Below, one piece after another: positions 1-9,700 of a DNA stretch of 64,000 nt. The stretch is from Sarocladium kiliense. Taxonomy: Eukaryota; Ascomycota; Sordariomycetes; Hypocreales; Sarocladiaceae. The position numbers and the translations under genes are program-made. Below the pieces are notes generated by a model. It ran no database searches and was not told the DNA's origin. It saw only the letters and a list, made by a program, of their open reading frames with translations. The stretch covers positions 744,001-808,000 of the forward strand of contig JAUZTG010000017.1 of assembly GCA_030734395.1 (NCBI GenBank), written 5' to 3'. Within the stretch, counting starts at the first letter, position 1. Each line of letters starts with the position of its first letter.

Positions 1-851
1 GCACTGCTGCAAGGCCAACGTCGCATCGTAAATAGCGCCGTCCAGCTGGCGGCGCAGGAGGCTCAAAGCCTTGTGGTTGGCTCACGCAGAGTGAGCGACC
101 GCAAGAGGACAGCCCCGCGCATATGTGGCTGACGGCCTGAAGCTCGTCATGGCTAGCGCGAGCATGGCCGTGCGAGACAGAGCAACTCAAGCTAGACAAG
201 GCATTCCGCTCATTTGTTAATTCGGCGCCCGCGTGAGGTCAATGTTGGGCCAGAAGGGCCATGCCGGAACAGTACCAACATAGCGTCGCAGTCATATGCA
301 CAGCCTTACTGGCTAAGCCTACATAATGGGGGGAACTCAGATGGTGACGTTCTGTGGGCGGACTCTCTCTTGGACCATAATGCTGGAGGGACAAAATAGT
401 ATGACTGGCGGATCAACTTTCTGCACTTCTGCGAGATACGCGCGTCGAAGAAAGGCCGAAGATATGACGCGACTTGCAAAGGGCAAGGCAGGCAGACATA
501 GAGCGATTGCAACTTGTCGTTCGAAAGTCCATACTCTCGAAGTGATGATCAAGTATTTAAGCAGCCTGCATCTCCCCGAATTGGCCTTCTCTGTTGTCAT
601 CAATTGCCCTTCCTTCTCATCTACATCTGGGCTATTCTGAGGATTGGCTCACTTTTATATCTTTTAAACCCAGTCGCGGCTGATGAGTGTTACACGACAG
701 GCGGTGTCACATTCAATCAATTAGGACACACTTTCAGTCGTATGTGGACCAATCCTACTCGGCATGGAGTCCAAATGCGGGCGGGCAGGATAACTAATTG
801 TGACATTGAATCAGCTTAGCAGAAAGAGTCCATTGTCAAAATTCCGTCAGT
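1..851. other. No recognisable gene
   Basis: Only short overlapping reading frames on both strands are present, none with recognisable composition, splice structure or family motifs. Base composition is ordinary, unlike the AT-rich block further right. It may hold the upstream region of the zinc-finger gene that starts at 852 or decayed repeat sequence, but nothing can be named. Confidence 0.5.
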
Positions 852-1776
852 ATGAGCGGTAAAGGCAAGGAGCGAGAGCATCCCCGGCACCCCGGCCTAC
901 GACCCGAGTCTCGCGATCCGGCTCTGTACTCACCCGAGGAAGATGACGATTACGGCGGACACCATCTGTATGCCATCAATGACCCGTTTCTGTCACGAAT
1001 GAGAAGTAGCATGTCCAACGATCACACCCGGCCTCACAGCGACTTAAACCAGCCGCTGTAGGCGACTCGTGAAGCGTTGCCTGGCCCGTCAGGCGAGTCG
1101 TCTTACACTGCTCACTATCCGAGCAACGATGCACCTTCTCCCGAGCATATAAATATGACTGCACTCTCTCTTTCTAACGCACATAACGAATACATGCCTT
1201 ATTCCCCCACTCGAAGGTTTCAAAGGAAGGACAAACTCCCTACGACAGACCACCATAGTCTTATAGAAAAACCACACAAGCACAGAGCCCATATCATGGA
1301 AGCCTCCTCTTCTTCTGGACAATCCGATCTTTCGCCCTTCCTTACGCACGAAAGGACCTACGAGAAGGACACACACGGTAAAGGCTTCCAGTATCACACA
1401 GAGCCGACGTAAGACCCCTTGTTAACCAAGACCACTTGAATGTCAATGGTGCTAACTCATCTATAGGACACATAGCTCCAAGCGTCATTCAACTGCCAAT
1501 GTTCCGTGTGAGACCGGGAATCCCAAGAAATATTATCATGGACTCCCTTGCGAAGAGCACTTCAGTTCGCGGAAGAGTATGCTGCGCCATGTCCGTCTCC
1601 AGCATCGTGCTTTTGCCGCCGACCCTCGCAACGAGATCCTGCCTGAGGGTGGTTACTGCACGTGGAATGGCTGCAGGGATAATAAAGCTTGGTTCACGAG
1701 GGATGATAACCTTAAGCGTCATGTTGATGAGGCACACTTGGGTAAGCGCAGGGCAGACCCTCATTGTGTGCGTTGA
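852..1776 (+). CDS. C2H2 zinc-finger protein, probably inactivated by an in-frame TAG
   Basis: Two exons are visible: 852-1408 and 1467-1776, joined in phase across a 58-base intron with a GTAAGA donor and CTATAG acceptor. The C-terminal part carries two zinc-finger-like units: one ending FSSRKSMLRHVRLQH, and one reading CTWNGC followed by DNLKRHVDEAH, so DNA binding is the likely role. The N-terminal half is hydrophilic, rich in Ser, His and Pro. Codon 70 (1059-1061) is TAG, and the same frame continues openly on both sides. Reading it as CAG restores a smooth sequence (NQPL-Q-ATREAL), so a C to T nonsense change is the simplest view, giving a full length of 288 residues. A weaker alternative is an 87-base intron 1006-1092 (GTAGCA..CGTCAG) that would remove the stop. 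The gene lies just left of a heavily RIP-mutated transposon. Confidence 0.55.
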
Positions 1777-2464
1777 TACAATACGCTGGTAATGATCAAT
1801 GGGGTTGACACTGGATCAAAGTTCCTTCCTACTTATCCGAGGTTTCTTTTCATTTTTTATGCTTATTCTTGTGTATTAGGTTCGCCTTTGCTGCAAGTGA
1901 TATAGTTTTCCTATTCTTTATATATTGGTGGAGATGTGGATGAAGTAAGAAGTGAGGAGCACAAGAATAATCTGCCCAGAATGCGGTGGGTGCTGGTCTT
2001 GGGTGGGCCACCCCCGCCTACATTCGATGAGCCCAGTAGAGAAAAGAACAACAAGGACATCGCCAGCTCTCTGGTGAGCATGTTACTAGGCCCTGGTTCC
2101 GCATGTGGTAGCAAACATCTAGGTTGGGCCAGCGAGACTAATCCCCTAACAGGCATTCTAAACTATACTTTAGTACTGGTCAGACATCAAAGTGCTTTCT
2201 ACGCAGCGCAGTCTCCTGCTAGAAGCCTCGAGCACGCGGAGAAGCTAGTATTACTACTCAGAGCTCTATTATCGCATGCTAGCACGAGCTTTATTCTATG
2301 CCTAGCTGCTTATGCATTACTATTTCGTCTTATACTTAGAGCCTTGAAATTAATAATATTAAAATCCAGTCAATTAAATATTTATAATTTATAAATTTAG
2401 ATTTAATCATTTAAGAAAAGTACATATCTACTTTAATTAGCTACATATTTTACTTATTATACTA
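1777..2464. other. Intergenic, turning AT-rich towards the right
   Basis: No supported gene. The left two thirds have normal composition. From about 2290 the sequence becomes strongly AT-rich, so the mutated zone begins before the transposon end at 2465. A TA dinucleotide at 2463-2464 is the probable target-site base pair of the adjoining Fot1-like element. Confidence 0.5.
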
Positions 2465-3899
2465 ACGTACTTCATCACCGAGTAAAACACCTCATCATGA
2501 TAATCTACTCTTCCACCTTTAATCCCTCTTTTCTCATCTATATATTATAAAAACGCCTTATAAAGATGCTAGTATTATCTTAGCTCTCTAAGCTATAAAG
2601 AATAATATGTCTTTAAGTATTTAAAACGCTATAAAGATTTATAATGTTAATTATATTACGCTAAGCTACCGACTTAATAATATAACTCTCTAATATAATA
2701 GCCTGCTTAACTCTTTAAAATTAATAAAGCTAGAAGAGAAGGTAATTATTAAAAGAATAATTAATCTAGACTCTTAATCATGCTCCCCTTAGATTAATAA
2801 TATAGCTATAATAGCGAATCTTCTACTTACAGCGCGTAGCGCGCCACCAGTTAGCACCCGCTAGCTATATCGCTTTATTACGCGCTACGATAAGCTCAAG
2901 ACGCGTCAAGTTCGGAGATATAATTATAAGAGAGCCTTATATAAAGATCTAGCTATAATAAATATATAATTCTCTCTTATAAAGAATATAATTATAAAGT
3001 ATAATATTTGTAATGGGCTATCCCTAGTGTCACGGACAATTAGGTGCCAATAAGAGTTATGTATATTCTTAAGGAGTAGGAGGCTATTCATAGAGAGAGA
3101 TGTGAGGGAAAGGGGTTACGCCATGTCTCCTCAGCCACACTGTGGCTAGGTCTCGTCACAAGCCCGTCCTCCTATCTCTTTGATGCCAGGCTGGGCTCAA
3201 GCCCAGACCATAACAATATTTAAGGTAATAATATTTATAACTTTAATAAGACTAGCTTTTAAATAAGCGTTATCTTAGCTAGAATAATTATAACAAGCTC
3301 TAAAAGGGTTTTAAATACAAAATTAATATAATCTGGTAATTAAGAATAGGTGATTATAACCTAAAGCATTATAAGGATAGGATTTTATATTCTTTTATTT
3401 ATTATAGTTTCTAGCTAATATTACCTCTCAAGCTAGTATAAAGATACCCCTCTATTACCTGACTAGGTTATTATAACCTCTTAAAATAACTAGATAATAA
3501 ATAAAATTAGTCTAGATTAAATCTAATATTTTAAAAAATATACCTAACTACACATATATAATAAATATTAGCTCCTTATACTTAATTGGCATAAAAGTTA
3601 TTAATCTATCGAATTTAATAATTATTATAAAGAGAAGGATATTATTCTATTTTATATACCGTTTTATTTATTTTATATATTCTAGTTATTTAATATTAGT
3701 TATTTTAAGCTATTAAAGAAAGCTTATAATCTAGAAATCGAGGAGAAGATATATATATGTATAACCCACATCTTAAAAGAAGACTTCCTTTTAGCGTTTT
3801 ATAAGGCATTCTAAAAGGTAATTATTAAAAAAAAAACATTCTAGGGAGTTTCTAAGGCTCAGGGATTTTACCTTATAACTTAAAATCTATTCTTTTAAA
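2465..3899 (+). mobile_element. RIP-mutated, 3'-truncated Fot1/pogo element copy
   Basis: This AT-rich block aligns throughout with the left 1.24 kb of the full-length element at 8351-10212. It starts with the same ACGTACTT terminus next to a TA target dinucleotide. The differences are almost all C to T or G to A, the signature of repeat-induced point mutation. In a 37-base stretch around the LTR insertion nearly every C and G has changed. No open frame survives. The copy stops abruptly at about 3899, so the last 0.6 kb and the right inverted repeat are missing, and it is joined to a thioredoxin gene fragment. The left terminal repeat has only one copy of the CACCGAGTGAGCC unit that is doubled in the other element. 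A 207-base solo LTR interrupts it at 3009-3215. Confidence 0.88.
3009..3215. mobile_element. Solo LTR of an LTR retrotransposon, with 5-bp target duplication
   Basis: This 207-base island of normal composition interrupts the AT-rich Fot1 copy. It begins TGTAATGGGC and ends CCATAACA, the usual TG..CA ends of an LTR, and is flanked by the direct repeat ATATT (3004-3008 and 3216-3220). Removing the island and one ATATT restores exact alignment of the surrounding Fot1 copy with the copy at 8351-10212. There is no internal retrotransposon sequence, so it is a solo LTR left by recombination. The superfamily cannot be told from this piece; a Ty3/gypsy-type origin is a guess from the TGTCACGG-like stretch near its start. 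The ATATT duplication already carries the mutated bases, so insertion followed RIP. Confidence 0.85.
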
Positions 3900-3900
3900 T

Positions 3901-4248
3901 GATGCCTTTCAGCAGGCAATCAAAGACCACAAAACAGTCATCATCGACTTCTATGCAGTTTGGTGTGCTAACCCTGCCGGATGATTGCGCCCTTTATTGA
4001 GAAGTAATCAAGTCCCAAAATGTGCATCTCAAAGGGTGGTGCTAAAGGAAACTAGACATTCAGCAGACGAGAAGTACAAGGATATAGTTTTCACTAAAAT
4101 TGACGTGGACAAATTGTCTAAGCTGAGCGATGATCTGGACATCCAGGCAATACCCACGCTTTTCATGTTTAAGGATAGCGAGAAATCTGATCTCATCTTG
4201 GACCCCAATCCTGCGACGCTGGTAGAGTTCCTAGATAGCTTTGTTTAA
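3901..4248 (+). pseudogene. Thioredoxin pseudogene fragment
   Basis: The translation matches the thioredoxin fold. It starts at DAFQQAIKDHKT, then VIIDFYAVWC, then PCRMIAPFIEK and a KIDVDKLSKLSDDLDIQAIPTLFMF stretch with the conserved cis-proline region, ending at LDSFV. A 52-base intron with GTAATC and ACTAG ends sits at about 4003-4054 and still splices in phase. The copy is dead. Its 5' end is missing where it abuts the truncated Fot1 copy at 3899/3900. A net 2-base insertion lies exactly in the WCGPC active-site region, which now reads as W-C, then a frame change, then P-C. The rest of the gene is not in this window. Confidence 0.82.
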
Positions 4249-4805
4249 GTTTTACGCAGCTTGATCCGCGGCATAGACCGTGGATAACCCGCTTGGTATG
4301 GTTTCAATCAAGAGCTGTCATACGACTACCTACTTCCGATGCTCTTCCCCGGGTGCTCAGACTGGCAACTTGCGAGCGCTGCCGAATCATGGTAACATAT
4401 CGGTTAACAGATCGGTTAACAGATCGGTTAGCATAGAATCCTTAGTCGAAAGCGATGCACGGCGCATTTCTGGTACCCGTTTCCTTGAAGACACACGCCC
4501 AGCGTTCATGACCATGCGTTAATCGCCGAGCGAAGATCATTCGATCTTGAAGATCCCGTCTCCAAAGCATTTGACTGGCTGCATGCATGGATACCTTACA
4601 AGGCCAGACTTTCCAGGGGTCCCTTGTTTGACATGCAGGGCGCGCCTCGGCACGAAGTACGATGACTCGTACTCAGTAAGAGGCACCATTATGTTAACGG
4701 GCGGTTGACTAACCAGATCTAGATACTTTCCATTATATCACCGCGATCGGCGTCTGACCGTCTTCGCAACTTCGACAGTCCAACACTTTTTCATCAACAG
4801 CAACC
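4249..4805. other. Intergenic region upstream of the MFS gene
   Basis: No supported gene. It contains a short 12-bp tandem repeat (annotated separately) and presumably the promoter of the MFS exporter that starts at 4806. No clear TATA box or other named element was identified. Confidence 0.5.
4399..4433. repeat. 12-bp tandem repeat, about 2.9 units
   Basis: The unit ATCGGTTAACAG occurs at 4399-4410 and 4411-4422, followed by a partial third unit to 4433. The first two units are identical, which suggests recent slippage. It lies about 370 bases upstream of the MFS start codon. GGTTAAC-type motifs can be binding sites, but no specific factor can be named. Confidence 0.8.
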
Positions 4806-6539
4806 ATGGCAACTATCGTGGAAACAACGTCGCGACTCTCCTCGTCATTGCGACACTCTAGGGAGGAGATCATCCCTCTCGGACCGGTTGGATCGCAACC
4901 TGGCAGTGTCGCTGTTCCAAAGGATGTCATTCCCCCGGCAGCATCGCATGCCACGAGTGACGAGCCCTTCGTGACCAGATCCCACTCCAAGCTCCAGCAA
5001 TTCGCCGTTGTCTTCCAATTATCCGGCGTGAACTTCACAACCTCAGCCACAGGCGGCCTCGTCGTGATCGGCCTACCCTCCATCACCAAAGCCATCAATC
5101 TCCCCCCCGAACTCGCCTTCTGGCCCTCCTCCGTCACCAGCCTCGCAACTGCATCTTCTCTTCTCCTTGCTGGGGCGGTCGCGGATGTGACTTCTCCACG
5201 TGTCGTTGGCTTGCTGGGATGTCTGCTCACGGGTGCTTTCATGATAGCATGTGGAGCGGTGCAGACTGGGGAGCAGATGGTGGCCATGCGCGCATTGCAA
5301 GGACTCGGTCTGGCTTGTCATTTCGCGGCGAGTATCGCATTAATCACTGCAGCCGTCCCGGCAGGGCGGGGTCGTAATATCGCGTTCGCTACTTGGGGTC
5401 TCAGTCAACCCTTAGGCTTCTCATTCGGCCTTGTCCTAGGCGGACTCTTGGTCGAGACGATTGGCTGGCGGGCGGGATGGTTCTTGTATGGAGGCTTGAC
5501 CATGGTCTTGTTTGTTCTAGGACTTTGGGCGTTACCGCGAGGATTCAGTGGTGTTGCAAAGGGAGACATGTGGAAGCAATTGAAGACGAAGGTCGACTGG
5601 CTTGGAGCCGGACTAGCTTCTGCGGCAATGACTTTCGCATCGTACCTATGCGCGTAAGTGAAGCACAATTCTGGTACTCATCCCACCATTCGCTAACACA
5701 AAACAGCATCCTCAGCACCGACATCTACCGCATCAAGCAAGGCGACACAATCGCCTTCCTCTGCCTAAGTGTGGTATGCGCTGCTGGCTTCATCCTTTGG
5801 ATGCACTACCAGGTGAAATGGGACCGACCAGCTCTCATCCCGAACTCCCTCTGGAAGAACTTGACTTTCTCGAGCATGTGCGCAACCATCACCTTGTCCT
5901 TCGCCGTCATAACCTGCCTGGAACTCTTTGCAAGCTTGTTGTACGTACACCCAACCTCTCCCTGACTCTACCTTCCTCACTAATAAGGTACATAGCTTCC
6001 AAGAGATCCAGAAGCTTTCCGAGCTCCAGGCCGCGATTCGCATCCTCCCGAGTCTCGCAGTCGGTATTCTCCTCAACCTCACAATGGGCTTCTTTGTCAA
6101 CAAGATCCCTGCTGTCCTCATCGTCATCATATCTTCCGTCCTTGCAGCGATCTCACCTCTTCTCATGGCCGTCATTGATCCTGAAACAACATACTGGGCA
6201 AACGCCTTCGTCGCCCAGATTCTCCAGCCAGTCAGCTGCGATTGTCTCATTACCGTCGGACTCATCATCACCACCGAGATCTTCCCAAAGGACAAGCACT
6301 CGCTAGCCGGCGCCGTGTTCAACACCATGTATCAATTCGGAACGGCCCTGGGACTGGCTATAATGCAGATTGTCTCGACACTGGAGACGAAGAAGTACGC
6401 GGACTTGCCAAGGGACGACGCGTTGATGAAGGGATACAGAGCGAGCTTCTGGACAATGTTTGCTTTCATGTTGTCATGTGCCCTGATTGGCGGTTGGGGG
6501 CTGCGTAAGACCGGGAAGGTCGGCTTGAAGAAGGATTGA
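4806..6539 (+). CDS. MFS exporter, DHA2 (14-TMS, Atr1-like) type
   Basis: Three exons, 4806-5653, 5707-5940 and 5996-6539, give 541 residues. The introns are 53 and 55 bases with GTAAGT..ACAG and GTACGT..ATAG ends. The product is a plasma-membrane H+-antiporter of the major facilitator superfamily. A hydrophilic N-terminus of about 65 residues precedes the first hydrophobic segments. The first half shows SVTSLATASSLLLAGAVADV (the D..SPR cytoplasmic loop) and the antiporter motif-C-like region LGFSFGLVLGGLLVE followed by GWRAGWF, characteristic of the 14-helix drug/boron exporter group that includes yeast Atr1. The last helix is followed by a short basic tail ending KVGLKKD. The substrate cannot be read from sequence; drug, aminotriazole or boron export is the family role. 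It is convergent with the AAA gene, 161 bases apart. Confidence 0.9.
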
Positions 6540-6700
6540 TGGGACCATTACTCGAAGATGGTGAGCTCGCTTGAGAATGATTTAATGTATTTGAAGCCAC
6601 AAGTGGTTCTGCAAATGCCCATAGATCGACATTTGGCGTTCGGAAGCTTGTTAGACATTCGATTACTTGGCTCTCGACGTTATAAAGGTCCGGTCATCTC

Positions 6701-9700
6701 TTAGGAATCCCCGTCACCCTCTCCGTCCTTCTCTCTGGATAATTTGGCCTTGCTCTCTTCGCTGTCGTCATGTCTGTTCTTCTTCTTCTTCGTCTTCTTC
6801 CTCACCTTCTTCTCAGCGTCCTCAGCCGACTCACTACTGCTATTGTCACTCTGACCCTTCTTTGCCTTGCCCTTGCCCTTGTGTTTGCTCTTGCTCTTCT
6901 TCCTCTCCTTCTTCTTTTTCTTCTTCCACAGAGTTTCTTTATCCGACTCATCACTGCTGGACCTCGTCGATTTGGCTTCAGAGTCCGAGTCTGCCGAGCT
7001 CGAGCTTGAGGACGACGATGAAACGATCTCTTCAAGCTTCTGCAGCTGGAGCTTTGGTTCAAATGCCTTTGCGCGGATCATATCGCGCGTTGCGGTAGTA
7101 TCTTCATCAATGCCGTGCGTTGCGAGGAGGTATTCGCTGAACTGCATCGTTGCTTTAGCGATCAGCTTGAAGTGACCGACCTCCAGACACGGCCCCACGA
7201 TCTTCTTCTTTCTTCCCTTCCGTGGCGTTTCACTGGACTCGGTAGCGTCAGCATCAATCGCGTTGAACTCAGCCAGGGCAACAGCTGTTTGGAAGGCATT
7301 GCGAATTTGACGCCCGTTCCACTGCAGAATCTCCCAGGTAGCCTTTTCCCATTTTAGGATCTTGGCCCTGTCAAATAAAAGCGGCGTCTGATCTTGTGCT
7401 TGACGCTCCTTGTTAATGTTCTCCATGCGGTCGAGGTTGTTCTTCCATATCATCCGAGTCTGCTTCTTGGTGAGCTTCGGGTAATACAATGTCAAGTGCA
7501 GGCGAGATCGGAAAGCGTCGTCGATGGCACCGACGCGGTTCGTTGTCAAGAAGAGGATGCCGGAATAGTATTCCAAAATTCTGAGGAAAATTGTCTCATA
7601 ACATTAGCATGCTAGCCTCCGGATCGCGTAAGGGTGGTGCGCACCTGACACGAGGCCATTTCGCTTCACGTCGGTTTTCTAGGGGACTGTATTTAGCTCA
7701 TAATGCTTTGTTACAGCCTTCATGCGGCACCTCACATTGCGCTTCGCCAGGAACACATCGGCTTCGTCAAGAAGTAAGACGCATCCCCATTTATGCGCGA
7801 GCTTGAAATGTTGTTCCATGTTCTTCTCGACCGCCTCAGGTACGTAACCGATGTCACCTGTGTATTATTAGAGAAGCGAAGAAGGGGGAAATGGCAAATA
7901 TGTACCGCAAGTGATAGGATACAGAGGTCTCCTTGTATAGGCCGCGACACATTCTTGCCCGGATATCAGTCACCTTTCGCCCCATGTCGGCAGAACATGA
8001 TCCTTACCGGCAGTGGATGTCTTGCCTACTCCAGGCACCCCGTGTAGTAGGATAACGCACCCCTTGCCTAGGTTCTTGTCAGCGATTAGTTCGGGGTATG
8101 GGCCGCTTGGTTAGATACGCACCCTTCCCCTGAGCGAGGTCCATTTCCATCCTTTGCTGAACATTCCTGTCTTTCCACCTAGACTCGTGCGAGCCGCGGG
8201 TATGTGTCTGTACCATGGCCTGGACCATTTCTCGATGTCCTGGGGGTAAGACGAGTTTATGCCAATCATCCCCTTGCGGGAGCTCCCTGAGCTCGTCGAT
8301 GTCAAGCAAGACTACGATATCATGTTAACTTCACAGTGGTCCAAGATATAACGTACTTGTACACCGAGTGAGCCATGTCACCGAGTGAGCCACCTCATCG
8401 CAATAATCCACTCTTCAACCTTTTATCACTCTTTCCTCCTCCACAAATCATAGAAACGCCCTGTAAAGACGCCAGTATCAACCTAGCTCTTTAAGCTATC
8501 CAAAAAGACCCATCCTTAAGTGTTCGAAGTGCTGCAAAGATCTACAAAATTAGCCGCGTAATACTAGGCCGCTGACTTAACGGCATGACTCCACGACGCG
8601 ATAGCCCGCCCAACTCTGCGAAACTGACGGAGCTAGAAGAGAAGGTGATTACTGAGAGAATAATTGATCTAGATTCGCGATCATGCTCTCCTCGGATTAG
8701 TGGTGTGGGTGTAATGGTGAATCTTTTGCTTGCAGCGCGTGGCGCGCCACCAGTTGGTACCCGCTGGCCATATCGCTTTATTATGCGCCATGAGAAGCTC
8801 AAGACGCGTCAAGTTCGGAGACACGACTATAGAAGAGCCTTATGCGAAGATCCAGCCGTAATAAATGCGTAGTTCTCTCTTGTGGAGAACACAATCGCGA
8901 AATACGGCATCGCAGACGACGATATCTACAACTTTGATGAGACCGGCTTTCAGATGGGCGTTATCTCGGCCGGCATGGTAGTTACAAGCTTAGAACGAGT
9001 TTCAAACGCGAAACTAATGCAGCCTGGCAATCGAAAATGGGCAACTGTGATTCAGGGCGTTAGGGGAAAAGGGTTTTGCGTCCCGCCGTTCATCGTCGTT
9101 GCCGGCTAATATCACCTCTCTAGCTGGTACAAAGACAGCCCTCTACTACCTGACTGGGTTATCGCAACATCTCTAAACGGCTGGACAACAAATGAAATTG
9201 GTCTAGAATGGATTCGGCATTTTGAGAAGTATACTCAATCGCGCGCAGTTGGCAAATATCAGCTCCTTATGCTGGATGGCCATGAAAGTCACCAATCCAT
9301 CAAATTCGACAGCTACTGCAAAGAGAAGGATATTATCCCGCTTTATATGCCTCCTCATTCATCTCACATGCTTCAGCCACTCGATATTAGTTGTTTTGTG
9401 CCGTTCAAGAAAGCCTATGGACGAGAAATTGAGGAGAAGATGCGCGCGGGTACAACCCACATCTCAAAGGAAGACTTCTTTCCAGCGTTTTTTAGCGCTT
9501 TTCAGAAGGCATTCACAGAAAAGAACATCCTAGGGGGTTTCCAGGGCGCAGGGCTTTTACCCCATAACCCGGAATCTGTTCTTTCAAAGCTTGATGTGAA
9601 GTTCAAGACGCCAACGCCTCCAAGCACCTCTTCTGGCCTGCCCGACCTTTAGACCTCTCGAACGCCAACAAACAGCAATAAGGCTGATCTGTAAAGATCA

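Noticed and set aside
2240..3900. Possible centromere or AT-rich isochore
   Set aside because: The AT-rich block aligns with the Fot1 element at 8351 and is explained by RIP of that copy.
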